Shown here: positions 18,027 through 27,666 of the stretch, piece by piece | Layout: the number at the start of each line of letters is the position of its first letter | How positions within the stretch are numbered: position 1 is the first letter of the stretch | Assembly: GCF_019249245.1 (NCBI RefSeq) | Contig: NZ_JAESDK010000007.1 | Coordinates: forward strand, 1 to 64,000 | Direction: 5' to 3' | DNA length: 64,000 nucleotides | From: Alteromonas lipotrueiana | GTDB taxonomy: Bacteria; Pseudomonadota; Gammaproteobacteria; Enterobacterales; Alteromonadaceae | Position numbers and translations under genes: made by a program | Notes under the pieces: model-generated | What the model was told of the DNA's origin: nothing | Database searches by the model: none | What the model saw: only the letters and a program-made list of their open reading frames with translations

Positions 18027-19150
18027 GTTAATAACCTGACCATAATGTGATAGTAAATCTCTTCCAAAGATTCGAGATCTTTGATTTTGACCTTTTCGTC
18101 AACTTTGTGAATGGTGGCATTTACTGGTCCTAATTCCACCACCTGAGCACCGGTAGGCGCAATAAAGCGACCATCTGATGTACCACCTGCGGTGGATAAT
18201 TCGGTCTCACGCCCGGTAACCTGGCTAATAGCATATTGTGTGGCGTCAACCAGGCTTCCGGCATCGGTCAAAAAGGGCTGGCCGTTGAATGTCCATTTTA
18301 CGTGATAGTCCAGCTCGTGGGCTTGCAAAATCGCCTCAGTACGCTCTATCAACTGCTGGTCAGTCACTTGGGTCGAAAAACGAAAGTTACAGCACATTTG
18401 CATGGCGCCAGGAATAACATTACCTGCCCCTGTACCTGCATTTACATTAGATATTTGAAAGCTGGTGGGCGGAAAGAAAGCATTGCCGTCATCCCAATGC
18501 GTTTGCGCTAATTCAGCCAAAGCTGGGGCTGCCAAATGTACCGGGTTTTTTGCCAGATGTGGATAAGCCACATGCCCCTGAATACCGTTAAAGGTTATAT
18601 CCGCAGTCAGCGAGCCGCGACGTCCGTTTTTTACTACATCGCCAATCAGTTCTGTACTGCTGGGTTCACCTACAATACACCAGTCGATTTTCTCATTGCG
18701 CGCTTCCAGGGTGTCAATAACGCGGGTAGTGCCGTTGATAAATGGCCCTTCTTCATCGCTGGTGATTAAAAAAGCGATACTGCCGTGGTGGTCAGGATAA
18801 TCGGCCACAAACCGTTTAGTGGCCGTGAGCATTGCTGCCAGACTGCCTTTCATGTCGGCAGCCCCACGTCCGTGCAAAAAGCCATCTTGTTCAGTGGCGA
18901 TAAAAGGCGGCGTTTGCCAGTCAGATTCGGGCCCGCTTGGCACCACATCTGTATGACCTGCAAAACAAAAAACCGGGCCACTTTGGCCCCTGCGTGCCCA
19001 CAGGTTAGTGGTGTCCTCAAACACCATAGTCTCATTATTAAAACCTGCATCGGCTAACCACAGTTGCATCATTTGTTGGCAACCTGCGTCTGATGGCGTG
19101 ACCGATTTTCGGTTAATAAGCGCTTTCGCTAATTCTACAACTTCACTCAT
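18023..19150 (-). CDS. dapE: Succinyl-diaminopimelate desuccinylase
   Basis: A 375-residue M20 metalloenzyme that converts N-succinyl-LL-diaminopimelate to LL-diaminopimelate in lysine and peptidoglycan synthesis. Metal ligands are in [19 protein letters not shown] and SDEEGP, the last holding the general-base Glu pair, with IHKVDEKV at the C-terminus. [11 protein letters not shown] is also diagnostic of DapE. It overlaps the ArsC-like gene upstream by 8 bases and the M15 peptidase downstream by 4, giving tight translational coupling. Confidence 0.95.
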   Translation of the reverse strand: MSEVVELAKALINRKSVTPSDAGCQQMMQLWLADAGFNNETMVFEDTTNLWARRGQSGPVFCFAGHTDVVPSGPESDWQTPPFIATEQDGFLHGRGAADMKGSLAAMLTATKRFVADYPDHHGSIAFLITSDEEGPFINGTTRVIDTLEARNEKIDWCIVGEPSSTELIGDVVKNGRRGSLTADITFNGIQGHVAYPHLAKNPVHLAAPALAELAQTHWDDGNAFFPPTSFQISNVNAGTGAGNVIPGAMQMCCNFRFSTQVTDQQLIERTEAILQAHELDYHVKWTFNGQPFLTDAGSLVDATQYAISQVTGRETELSTAGGTSDGRFIAPTGAQVVELGPVNATIHKVDEKVKIKDLESLEEIYYHIMVRLLT

Positions 19151-19496
19151 TGGAAAATATTTCCTCGTAATCTGAAGCTTTAAATCCGATTATCATTTTA
19201 TCGTTATGATACAAAATAGGCCGCTTGATCATAGCCGGTTGTGAGAGCATTAATTCAATAGCACTTTCACGATCTATGGAATCTTTGGCAGACTCGTCTA
19301 ATTGCCGGTAGGTGGTGCCTCGTTTATTTAACATGACCTCCCAACCCAAATAGCTTTCGGTTTGCTCAAGCCACTGTCGGTTAATGCCGTCTTTACGATA
19401 GTCGTGAAAGGTAAAGTCGATGTTGTGTTCAGTCAGCCACTTTCTGGCTTTTTTGATGGTATCGCAATTGGCAATGCCATAAACAATTGTAGTCAT
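19143..19496 (-). CDS. ArsC-family reductase (YffB-like)
   Basis: A 117-residue thioredoxin-fold protein of the ArsC/Spx family. It has a single N-terminal cysteine in [15 protein letters not shown] and the late IKRPIL segment, which fits YffB rather than true arsenate reductase. The second methionine (19496) is the likely start. YffB is commonly found just upstream of dapE in gammaproteobacteria, as here, where the two overlap by 8 bases. Proposed activity is glutathione-dependent thiol reduction; the physiological substrate is unknown. Confidence 0.87.
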   Translation of the reverse strand: MTTIVYGIANCDTIKKARKWLTEHNIDFTFHDYRKDGINRQWLEQTESYLGWEVMLNKRGTTYRQLDESAKDSIDRESAIELMLSQPAMIKRPILYHNDKMIIGFKASDYEEIFSNE

Positions 19497-19794
19497 AATC
19501 ACTCATCGTTAATTAAGGTATAGGGACTGAGTTTATCTTTAGAGATTTCAGGATGCAAAAGGTACACAACTTACGTAAAAATCTCACACCTGTACCACAA
19601 GCTAATTTTAGCGCTTTAAACAAACCCTGATTGGTATCTTCCTATAAGCCTTTCAAAACAAGAAGTAACGTCTGCTACCGATGTAGCTATACACTTCGGC
19701 ACGCATGGTGCATCTACAAATGTAAGTAATACTTTGCGTGATCACGTTACACAGATTTACGCAGTTGGAATTTAACAGATTAAATGGAGATATC

Positions 19795-20226
19795 ATGGCA
19801 ATCGTAAAAACAGCATCTGCACATTATCAGCCCCTTGGTAAAGATGGACAAGGTCATGTAAGTCTGGCCAGTGGTGCCTTATCAGAACAACCTTACGGCT
19901 TTAATACCCGGTTTGAAGACAAATCTGGTACAAATCCTGAAGAAATGATTGCAGGGGCGCACGCCAGTTGTTATGCCATGGCTCTTTCATTTGCATTATC
20001 TGACGCAGGATACGACAGTGGCGAGCTGAAAGTTGATGCTGCAGTAACGTTGGAAAAAGACGGTGACGGCTTTGCTGTTACTGAATCAGCGCTAACTCTG
20101 GATGCAAAGGTTTCAGGTATTTCTGAAGACGAGTTTTCTTCAATCGCTAAAGATGCTAAAGAAAATTGTCCAATTTCGAAATTACTTAAAGCAAAAATTT
20201 CATTGGAATATACCTTCCATAACTAA
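19795..20226 (+). CDS. OsmC-family peroxiredoxin
   Basis: A 143-residue OsmC/Ohr protein, which reduces organic hydroperoxides with paired cysteines. These are seen as AHASCYAMAL (about residue 60) and KENCPISKLL (about residue 125), the OsmC arrangement. The ATG at 19795 has GGAG about 8 bases upstream; the open frame extends further but lacks support. It is monocistronic, and its terminator hairpin lies inside the 3' end of the convergent gene. Confidence 0.9.
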   Translation: MAIVKTASAHYQPLGKDGQGHVSLASGALSEQPYGFNTRFEDKSGTNPEEMIAGAHASCYAMALSFALSDAGYDSGELKVDAAVTLEKDGDGFAVTESALTLDAKVSGISEDEFSSIAKDAKENCPISKLLKAKISLEYTFHN

Positions 20227-20240
20227 TCTTTGCTGTTAGG

Positions 20241-20738
20241 TCAAAACCTTAAAGTAAACAAATTATCTTCTAAAGCCAGGCACTGCCTGGCTTTTGTTAT
20301 GTCTGTACGCTTAATGTTCTGACTATTAGTAATAATAACCCTGGCATAGGGTAGGGCGCCGAACTGCTTTAAAATAGTCGGATTAAACTGCAATAAAACA
20401 TCGTTTTTCTTTACCTGATCATTAATTTTGACTTGCGCAAAACAGCCGGCTGTATGAGCTGCTAACATAACTTCACTCACTTTTATCCATATTCTCAACC
20501 CATTCGTTGCTTTAAGTTTCACTGACAACTGGTTAGCTTCAATATCAGTAATGACACCATCAAACGGAGCCATTACCTGATTGCCGGTGACTTTTAGCAA
20601 ACAACCTGCGTTAAACAATGCCAGCGTGTCCCCTAAAATTGATAAAGACGCGTTGCATGGCCTTCCGGAAATCGGGGAAGGGACACTGACGCTTTGGATT
20701 TCTTCCTGCGTTTCCTGGAGAGTGCTGTCATTGGGCAT
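20241..20738 (-). CDS. PTS EIIA(Glc)-like protein lacking phosphorylation histidines
   Basis: A 165-residue protein (or 172 from ATG at 20759) with the EIIA-Glc duplicated-hybrid fold pattern, including LLKVTGNQVMAPFDGVITDIEANQ and the later KINDQVKKNDVLLQF. Where EIIA-Glc has its phosphorylated His in VHFGID, this protein has WIKVSEV. The helper His in TNHAF is also replaced, here ANQLS. It therefore cannot take part in the phosphate relay as known. No PTS transporter gene is adjacent. It may be a divergent regulator or a lipoyl/biotinyl-like hybrid motif protein; function is unknown. Confidence 0.65.
   Translation of the reverse strand: MPNDSTLQETQEEIQSVSVPSPISGRPCNASLSILGDTLALFNAGCLLKVTGNQVMAPFDGVITDIEANQLSVKLKATNGLRIWIKVSEVMLAAHTAGCFAQVKINDQVKKNDVLLQFNPTILKQFGALPYARVIITNSQNIKRTDITKARQCLALEDNLFTLRF
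20272..20295 (+). terminator. Terminator of the osmC-like gene, inside the convergent coding region
   Basis: AAAGCCAGGCA and TGCCTGGCTTTT form a near-perfect 10- to 11-bp hairpin ending in a T run, 46 bases after the OsmC stop. The same bases encode the KARQCLAL residues of the oppositely oriented EIIA-like gene. Confidence 0.75.
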
Positions 20739-20759
20739 AAGCTTGGGTCCCGTAATCAT

Positions 20760-21590
20760 TGTGAAGTGTCATTGCGGTGCAACATAGCATCGGTATTAAT
20801 GACTAATAGAGTCATTAACCCAACGCAAGAAGCATAAAACATAGACTTTAGTTTGAAAAGAATATACGTGCTTAGTCTTTTTTATTTATCTATATGGTTA
20901 ATAAAAGGCCTGAATGTTAGTTAGTTAGGGTTAAAATTAAGCCATATGCGTCAACTTATACAGCCCAAACAAGATCGGGCTAAAAGTTATATTTTTTAGA
21001 TCGTAACTATTATAGATCATTTGGCTGAGCCAGAAAAAAATGCGCTTTATAAGATTGGTTCATCCGCCGTTAGAATTTGAGCATAATACTCATAAAGATG
21101 GCGGGCACTAGTATTCATTTTAAACAATCTTTGCACTCGATGGTTTAACTGCCTGAGAAAATTTCTAAATCGAGTGTTATCCACTTAATCTGTGGATAAG
21201 TTTGTTGAGTAGTTTGGGGCTTAATTGTAACTACATGATAAATAAAGAATAAAAATATTGTACAAAAAGTGTCCAGTGGATAACATATGTCAATTTGCAA
21301 GCATTTTCCACAGAGCATGTCTAGCCGCATATTCAGAAATAATTGGTTAATTCGTACTTATTTTTAGGTTAATGGTGTTGACAATGTGCTTCTTTAGGCT
21401 GAAGTAAGCCTGTTAGAGAAGGCTGAATTTAGCGAGTCAGACATGCATAATTTTTGTAAGATCGGTACATAATTAGTCATCGATCGACTATCAAAAATAA
21501 TTATAAAAATGTATTTTTAAGGCGAAGTACACATTTTTACGACAACTGCTACATTATCGACATAATTATATAGCAAGAAAAGGGACTATT
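20760..21590. other. 830-base non-coding AT-rich region with DnaA-box-like cluster
   Basis: No supported gene. The left part must hold the promoter of the EIIA-like gene, and the right end the patatin gene's promoter. Between them is an 8-bp inverted repeat (21134-21176) followed by four DnaA-box-like 9-mers, listed separately. Confidence 0.6.
21134..21312. promoter_or_regulatory. Cluster of four DnaA-box-like sites beside an inverted repeat
   Basis: CACTCGAT (21134-21141) and ATCGAGTG (21169-21176) form a perfect inverted repeat. Directly after it come TTATCCACT (21177-21185), TGTGGATAA (21191-21199, the exact reverse complement of the consensus TTATCCACA), AGTGGATAA (21275-21283, one mismatch) and TTTTCCACA (21304-21312, one mismatch). 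Four such 9-mers in 136 bases is well above expectation. The neighbourhood lacks dnaA or gidA, so this is not the usual oriC. A DnaA-titration or regulatory locus is possible. Confidence 0.5.
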
Positions 21591-22670
21591 TTGAGCGCTC
21601 CATTAACTGTTTATGCCGGACCCAAGGCCATGAAAACCTTACATCGTTATGGGTTTCATCCTTTGTTGTTTAACTATTTTATTGGAGCATCAGGTGGGCC
21701 CAAATGGTTTGTACTGGCAGGGCTGGATCGGGTTCTGTTTCCGGAATACTTTCAACCCCGAGGGGGCCAGATTCAAATTATCGGCTCGTCAGCCGGGGCT
21801 TTCCGGGCCGCTTGTATGATTCAGCGCGATCCACTGGCGGCCATCAACCGACTCGCGAAAAGCTATTCTAATACGGTGTATTCTGCCAAACCCTCTTCGT
21901 ATGAAATAACAGCCAAAGCTAAAAGCTTGCTGGCTTACATGCTGGGCGACACAGGATTAGACGACGTACTAACCAACGAACGGTTCAAAGCGCATATCAT
22001 TACCGCTCGTTGCGAAGGGCTGGTGGGTCGTAGAGGTAAACTATCTCAACTGACGGGCCTGGCGATGAGCGCAGCGGGAAATCGGTTAGCCCGAAAAAAC
22101 CTTCAGCGCGCCTTTACCCGTGTGGTTTTCTCAGCCCCGCATAGCCGACTTGATATTCATGATCCCTATAAATTGAAAACCGAGCACGCCATGCTGGGTT
22201 ATACTAATATCAGCGATGTATTGCTGGCTTCTGGTTCTATCCCGTTAGTGCTTAACGGAGTAGATAACATTGTGGCTGCCCCGCCTGGAGTATATCGCGA
22301 TGGGGGCATCATCGATTACCATTTTGATCTGGCATTTGGACCCCACCAAGGGCTTACGCTATACCCACACTTTTATCCGCGCCCGGTCACTGGGTGGTTT
22401 GACAAAAACCTGAAAAAACGGCTGGTGCATGCACAAAGCTATGACAATGTAGTGATGCTGGTACCCTCAGCCTCTTTTGTCGAGTCATTACCTTATGGCA
22501 AGATACCTGACCGAGACGACTTTAAAAATTTAGATGCTAAAACCCGAATTGCATACTGGGAAACCGTGCTTAGTGAAACAGATAGACTGGGTGAGTACTT
22601 TATGCAAATTACCGAAGATGGCTCGATAATGGACAAAATCAAGCCTCTGCCATTTGCCTGTTATCCATAA
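21591..22670 (+). CDS. Patatin-like phospholipase family protein
   Basis: A 359-residue protein with the patatin catalytic dyad: the nucleophile elbow GSSAG near residue 67 and the DGG motif in YRDGGIIDYHFD near residue 242. The oxyanion-hole motif ASGGPKWF appears near residue 34. The TTG start is supported by AGGG at 21581-21584. No signal peptide or membrane helix is obvious, so a cytoplasmic lipid acyl hydrolase is likely. It stands alone after the long intergenic region. The substrate is unknown. Confidence 0.83.
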   Translation: MSAPLTVYAGPKAMKTLHRYGFHPLLFNYFIGASGGPKWFVLAGLDRVLFPEYFQPRGGQIQIIGSSAGAFRAACMIQRDPLAAINRLAKSYSNTVYSAKPSSYEITAKAKSLLAYMLGDTGLDDVLTNERFKAHIITARCEGLVGRRGKLSQLTGLAMSAAGNRLARKNLQRAFTRVVFSAPHSRLDIHDPYKLKTEHAMLGYTNISDVLLASGSIPLVLNGVDNIVAAPPGVYRDGGIIDYHFDLAFGPHQGLTLYPHFYPRPVTGWFDKNLKKRLVHAQSYDNVVMLVPSASFVESLPYGKIPDRDDFKNLDAKTRIAYWETVLSETDRLGEYFMQITEDGSIMDKIKPLPFACYP

Positions 22671-23004
22671 TTTGTCGGAACTTGTATCTAATCAGGTACT
22701 TTTCAATTTCAAAGTCAGCCCTGCTTGTATAGTTGAGCAGGGCAGCTATAAGCGAATTGTCGCTGTTTGCTGGTTGTTGAACAATTTTTGAGAGGGACCA
22801 GCGATCTGACTGTCATCAGGCAGGTTAATGTTCGGGAAAGCGATGCGTTTCCAACAAGAATCCATTTTATTACTATTTTCATAAAATCCTCAATCGCAAA
22901 AGTGATAAGCAACGTATGAATTTAAATTCACGCCAGAAGTAAGTGGGTATTGGGTTAAATCGCTTACTTGATTGTCTAATGTTGAGGAAAAAAGGACTGA
23001 TTTG
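22671..23004. other. Intergenic region with one stem-loop
   Basis: GCCCTGCT (22718-22725) and AGCAGGGC (22736-22743) form an 8-bp hairpin 48 bases past the patatin stop, without a U-tract, so it is at best a weak terminator. No gene is supported in the remainder; the last 100 bases must carry the promoter of the PEP-CTERM gene. Confidence 0.45.
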
Positions 23005-23715
23005 ATGAAATATCTAAAATCTTGTATTGCCAGTACCATACTGATGTCAGGCTTATTGGCGGAGGCAAATGCTGAACCAATAGAAGCGACAGACTTCGAT
23101 TCGCTTGACTTAGGAGCAAAAATTGTAGGCCCGGTAGGGCCCGATGTAGAAGTGTCAGTAATAAACGATAGTGGCGATAGTATTGGTGACTTGCGTAGCA
23201 GTGTAAGCTGTCCTGCAGGGTTTGCAGAATGTCTGCCACCTAACACCCCTGCGGGGACCATTTATACCTATTCACACACGCTAATTCCTGGTGTAGATTT
23301 ACCAAATGATGAGCCATTTCCAATGCCAGGCACACTGCTACCATTTGATGATGTGAGTGAATTTTCGTTGGGTTTTGCTGCAACTGGCTTTAATGGGATA
23401 GCAGGTTACAGTTTTTCTGAAGCGGAAGATGCTGGGGTTGAATTTACTATTGAGCATTTTGCAACAGGAGAAATAAGCTGGACGAGCAACAATTCAGACT
23501 GGGATACTGGGGAGGGAATTACTTTTTTCTGGCAAACAAGCCAGGCACCCTCGGGGCCAAGTGGCACCTATATGATTGGTAATTCAAACAGTTCAGGAGT
23601 TGGCGCTGGCCCTATTCCAAGCGCTATTGCTGTTAGCGAACCCCCAACCTATGCTTTTTTAATTTTAGGTCTGTTATTGGCGGTCAGACGATTCAATTGT
23701 TCTAAAGTTGCATAA
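23005..23715 (+). CDS. PEP-CTERM sorting-signal secreted protein
   Basis: A 236-residue protein. The ATG at 23005 follows an AAAGGA Shine-Dalgarno and opens a signal peptide (MKYLKSCIASTILMSGLLAE) cut near ANA. The mature part is acidic and Ser/Gly-rich, with two cysteines (SVSCPAGFAECLPP). The C-terminus has SEPPTYAFLILGLLLAVRR, the PEP-CTERM arrangement of EPP, a hydrophobic helix and a basic end, which exosortase recognises for cell-surface or EPS-linked export. No exosortase gene lies in the window. The passenger domain is not recognised. It is followed directly by IS30 debris. Confidence 0.75.
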   Translation: MKYLKSCIASTILMSGLLAEANAEPIEATDFDSLDLGAKIVGPVGPDVEVSVINDSGDSIGDLRSSVSCPAGFAECLPPNTPAGTIYTYSHTLIPGVDLPNDEPFPMPGTLLPFDDVSEFSLGFAATGFNGIAGYSFSEAEDAGVEFTIEHFATGEISWTSNNSDWDTGEGITFFWQTSQAPSGPSGTYMIGNSNSSGVGAGPIPSAIAVSEPPTYAFLILGLLLAVRRFNCSKVA

Positions 23716-23739
23716 AAAATGCCCGAACTCAGATAATTA

Positions 23740-24250
23740 GTGTACCACTAAAGCGTTTACGGTTTCGAGCAGCGCGATAAATTGCGAATCGGTTTGATAA
23801 TCGGGAAGCCGACCCAGTCTCGGGCAAGAATGATACGGGTGCCATCGTCAGTAGGTTGAGCGAAAAAGGAAATGGTATCTGATACGCAAAGTGCCTGCTA
23901 AAAGCGCGACTGACGTAGTTCGGACGAGGGTGGGCATGTTGTGACGTTCCCGTGGTCAGGTTCACACGATCACTGTCGATAACGGCGCGCAGTTCTGCGC
24001 TCCCGCGCTGGTCGCGGATAAGCTGATTACAAACTCCTGCTTCGCCAATCCATACACCTCGTGGGCTCGCGGACTGAATGAGAACTTCAACGGATTGCCT
24101 CGGCAATATCTCCGTAAGGAGACAGACTTACGAACGGTGACGGTCATGCAGATTTCAGATATTAAGCGGGTCCTAAATGTGAGACCCAGCAAATGCCTCG
24201 GATTTAAACAGCGAGTCGTCGTGTTTGAGCAGTTACGGTGTTCAGCTTAA
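23740..24250 (+). mobile_element. IS30-family transposase remnant
   Basis: A decayed rightward IS30-family DDE transposase. The first part (about 23740-23900) shows IANRFDNREADPV and GKNDTGAIVSRLSEK with several stops. The second part, from about 23950 to TAA at 24250, reads HTITVDNGAQFCAPA, PYTSWARGLNENFNGLPRQY and VRPSKCLGF, which are the D, E and late motifs of the family. The N-terminal helix-turn-helix is absent. Multiple lesions make it inactive. It ends 290 bases before a tRNA gene. Confidence 0.8.
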
Positions 24251-24475
24251 TTGAATTAATCTCGACTTAATTTAACGATAGATGCACTTTGGGATTGAAT
24301 TTGCGACTTTGTTCAACTAGTAATTACAATGTTGACTGTCAGAATTCGTTGTTTCGGACCGTAGGTATTGCCAGTCGAATTGAAGCTTATTCACTTTGCA
24401 CGTAATCGAGATAGCTTGTTTGTTGTGCATCTTGCACATAAAGCACCCAAACAATACAGAATGCACAAATTGTAC
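24251..24475. other. Non-coding spacer between IS30 remnant and tRNA promoter
   Basis: No gene seen. It includes TTGACT near 24331, but without a matching -10 element that I can defend. Confidence 0.3.
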
Positions 24476-24504
24476 TTGCCAGTAGCCTTCGGCGTCGTTA
24501 TTAT
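24476..24504 (+). promoter_or_regulatory. Sigma-70 promoter of tRNA-Val
   Basis: TTGCCA (24476-24481) and TATTAT (24499-24504) are separated by exactly 17 bases. A GC-rich discriminator (ACGCGCCG) follows, typical of stringently controlled tRNA and rRNA promoters. It lies 37 bases upstream of the tRNA. Confidence 0.75.
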
Positions 24505-24540
24505 ACGCGCCGAATCAACGCACTACTGCGTTTTCATAAT

Positions 24541-24617
<77 letters not shown>

Positions 24618-24713
24618 TCTTCATTTCCTCTTTATTGTTTCCTCGGTTTTCAGCCGTTAAATTACCTGTAAAACACTTTCTATTTATACTCACTAGCACT
24701 ATTGAAAATTCCA

Positions 24714-24990
24714 CTATTGCTGTTCAAACCACTGCGCCACCTGCTGACGTTCAGCTGTGCTCATGGCGGGTTTGTTAATAAATGGCGTATCTGGAGTAAG
24801 CACGGTTCAATGATAAATCTGGGTGGCGAAACCTTCGAAATCCTTACCTAAGTTTAACCAGCCGCCTATTGATGCCACCTGAGAAACTTCATGACTAGGC
24901 GCCCGCGAGTGGCAACCAATACACGAGGTTTGCATAATCATCTCAAAACGCTGGTCAGGAACTATTTCTTGCGCTCTGTCTTTGTGTAAA
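24714..24990 (-). pseudogene. Decayed copy of the puuD cytochrome c tail
   Basis: On the minus strand this segment closely resembles the last 90 codons of the intact puuD gene at 28892. It has a CIGCH heme motif (CISCH in the intact gene), QVASIG, ATQIYH and the ending AERQQVAQWFEQQ. An in-frame TGA replaces the Arg codon of IYRRTV, and no membrane-domain part precedes it. It is a truncated relic of a paralogous PuuD or of another cytochrome c protein with the same tail, about 4 kb from the intact gene. Confidence 0.8.
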
Positions 24991-25706
24991 AAGATGCGGG
25001 CAAAGTAATCTGTCAGCTATAATTCAATGCAAAAAAATGCTTGTCCTATTTGCTATTATTAAGTGAGTGAATTGCGAATGTATCGTAGCTACTCTTGGTA
25101 ATGTCTAAAATGGCGACTTTCTATAAGCCGTGACCTTCACCTTTAAATCAACCTATTCAATTAAGCTTGAACCTACCCTTAATCAAGCTGCCGTGCCTGA
25201 TGGAAAAGACATGGCCCCCGATATTTAAGTACCTTTTTATATAACATTGTACTAAGTATTAATTTCTTTAAGCGCTATTAACTTATAAACTACGTCCCCA
25301 TTCAGATCACGATGCTTGTCATCCTGGTAAAGATGATATTGATCGCGCAACAGGAAATGCGCTCCCTACATAGGCTAGCCATTACTTGAAAATACGTGAT
25401 TCATTTTAAGTGTGTGAGTAATGAGTCGGGTAACATCACAAAAGGAATCTTTGGCTAGTAACAAAAGATGGATATCAGAAGAAGAGTCATCAATAAGAGC
25501 GGACCACAATCAATTTTCACCAAGTAGTGTTCCCCTTTAACCTGCCGCAAAAAGCCAGGTACCTGTAAGCGATAGAGTGTAAAAAGTAAAAGCTGTTTGC
25601 ATTTTTAAAAATGCTTTGAGAAAAACGGGATACCCCCACAAATCAGAAGTGAGAGACGTTATTTCCCTATTGACGCCTTGCTTCACACAAAAGTATGGAA
25701 TTATCG
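24991..25706. other. 700-base region without a recognisable gene
   Basis: Many stops occur in all frames. A perfect 16-bp palindrome GCATTTTTAAAAATGC lies at 25599-25614, about 95 bases before the chemoreceptor start, and could be an operator or hairpin. Nothing else was identified. Confidence 0.4.
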
Positions 25707-27350
25707 ATGTTTGGTCAACTTACAGTCGCAAAGCGACTTTCCCTGGGTTTTGGTTTTATTTTGTCCCTAATGATTGTTGTTAGTTTAATAGGAAATAACC
25801 GTGTGGGGTTCATCGATCAAACCCTAACCAAGGTTGCCGACGGAGCATCGGTTAAACAACGTTATGCGATAAATTTCAGAGGGAGTGTCCACGATCGTGC
25901 TATCGCTATTCGTGACGCCGTGTTGGTAGAAAAGGCCGACGACCTTCAAAAACATCTTGATGACATCGAGCAACTCAAAGCATTTTATCTTGCGTCGTCA
26001 GGCCCTATGGACAAAATGTTTCAAGAGAATGGTTCCAGCAGCCGTGAGAAACAGCTTTTGATGTCTATCAAAGATATTCAGGAACGTGCCCTTGCGCTGA
26101 CTGATGAACTACTGGAACGCCGTTTGTCAGGGAATATCAGCGGCGCCCGCGCTTTTTTACTTGAAGAAGTGTCAACAGCTTACAGTGAATGGCTTAAGCG
26201 TGTTAACGCGTTTATAGATTATCAGGAAGGTGTGATTGCAGGTGATGTAAATGCTGTGCGTGATACAGCAAGTCGTTTCAATGCATTAATCTTATCGGTA
26301 ACTGGCGCGGCGATGATGGCAGGTGGGCTGATTGCCTGGGTAATTATACGCAGACTGAACCGAATTCTCGGGGCAGAGCCCGAGGAAGTTGCCGAGGCCA
26401 TCCGACGCTTGGCTGATGGGCAGCTTGATCAAGATATTAAAGCCGACAATTCGGCCAGTGTTATGGGGGCGCTACAAGATACACTAAACCGCTTAGCCGA
26501 CACGATTCGGCAAGTACGCGGGGCAGCAGAGGAGTTGACTCAGTCATCTTCTGAGCTCGAAAATACGTCAGATAATAATAGCCAACAAATCCGAATTCAG
26601 GCCAGCGAAGCTAAGAAGATGGCGACAGCTGTAAGCCAGATGGCAGAGACCGTAAATGAAGTCGCTGGTTTTGCAGCAAATGCCGCTAATGCAACACAAA
26701 AGGCAGATAATGAGGTGGAGAGCGGCAACCGTGTGGTTCAGGAAACTAATAACTTCATCGGTCAACTGGCGGGCACCCTTGAAAAAGCGACTCAGACGGT
26801 ACAAAGGGTATCGGAAGATAGCGCCAATATTGAAAAGATCATTGAAGTCATTAATGCAATTGCGGATCAAACCAACCTGCTTGCACTGAATGCGGCGATT
26901 GAAGCTGCTCGGGCGGGCTCACATGGTAGGGGCTTTGCAGTCGTAGCCGACGAAGTTCGTTCATTGGCGTCAAGAACACAGGAATCGACGCGAGAAATTA
27001 AGGAAATGGTCGGAAACTTACAATCTGGGGCCAGTGAGGCGGCAGCGGTTATGCAAAGCAGTCGTGAATTAGCTCGGACTACTGTGGATAAAACCAGCGA
27101 CGCAGAAGCCGCATTGCATCGCATTCGCGAAGAAGTAGGCGCTATCAACAACATGAATGCGCAGATTGCACGAGCTTCTGAAGCGCAGAGTTCAGTGGCT
27201 GAGGAAGTCAACCGAAATATTAATCAAATCCACGAGGCGACCGTTCAGACCTCAGCGGGTTCACAGAAGATGGTAGACGCCAGCCGCGCTCTGGCTGTAT
27301 TGGCTGGCCAGTTACGTTCACGCGTAAGTGTATTTCGCCTTAAAGACTGA
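25707..27350 (+). CDS. Methyl-accepting chemotaxis protein
   Basis: A 547-residue chemoreceptor. It has TM1 near residues 10-30, a periplasmic four-helix-bundle sensor of about 160 residues, TM2 near 190-215 ([19 protein letters not shown]), a HAMP linker starting [14 protein letters not shown], and a long coiled coil. Its hairpin tip ([18 protein letters not shown], then [15 protein letters not shown]) is the universal CheA/CheW contact. No pentapeptide for CheR binding ends the protein. The ligand is unknown. The second ATG (25707) is preferred, with GGAA six bases upstream; the first is at 25695. No chemotaxis partners are adjacent, and the gene lies between decayed puuD-like and purine genes. 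Confidence 0.92.
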   Translation: MFGQLTVAKRLSLGFGFILSLMIVVSLIGNNRVGFIDQTLTKVADGASVKQRYAINFRGSVHDRAIAIRDAVLVEKADDLQKHLDDIEQLKAFYLASSGPMDKMFQENGSSSREKQLLMSIKDIQERALALTDELLERRLSGNISGARAFLLEEVSTAYSEWLKRVNAFIDYQEGVIAGDVNAVRDTASRFNALILSVTGAAMMAGGLIAWVIIRRLNRILGAEPEEVAEAIRRLADGQLDQDIKADNSASVMGALQDTLNRLADTIRQVRGAAEELTQSSSELENTSDNNSQQIRIQASEAKKMATAVSQMAETVNEVAGFAANAANATQKADNEVESGNRVVQETNNFIGQLAGTLEKATQTVQRVSEDSANIEKIIEVINAIADQTNLLALNAAIEAARAGSHGRGFAVVADEVRSLASRTQESTREIKEMVGNLQSGASEAAAVMQSSRELARTTVDKTSDAEAALHRIREEVGAINNMNAQIARASEAQSSVAEEVNRNINQIHEATVQTSAGSQKMVDASRALAVLAGQLRSRVSVFRLKD

Positions 27351-27666
27351 ATATAAATAGACGCGGGTGGCTAGGTAGTTACCCGCTGGCATCAACACAT
27401 AGGTTGGCAAGCATGTTTGTATGTCTTGTACAGATAATTACTCAATATCAACATTTAAAAATTGAGAATTTCTTATATCAAATGCTACAACCTATGAATT
27501 AATTTCACTTTTTAGCCTCTACCGCTGTAGCAGCTTTTCTATCCATACATAAAAATTTCTCAATGGCGATTTAGTTGTGTTGAGTACAACCAATAGCAGT
27601 CAGTCACGGTGTCTGAGTTACAAATAAAAGCCTGGATCACGAATTATGTTTATCTCACTCCGGCAT
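27351..27666. other. Intergenic region, nothing recognised
   Basis: A small hairpin GCGGGT/ACCCGC (27363-27386) follows the chemoreceptor stop but lacks a U-tract. The rest is AT-rich and shows no gene or clear signal. Confidence 0.35.

Noticed and set aside
21134..21312. Chromosomal oriC
   Set aside because: DnaA-box-like sites are present, but flanking genes (EIIA-like, patatin) are not those of gammaproteobacterial oriC, and no unwinding-element 13-mers were seen.
22715..22912. 65-codon leftward frame between patatin and PEP-CTERM genes
   Set aside because: Contains a hairpin, has no RBS and no recognisable pattern.
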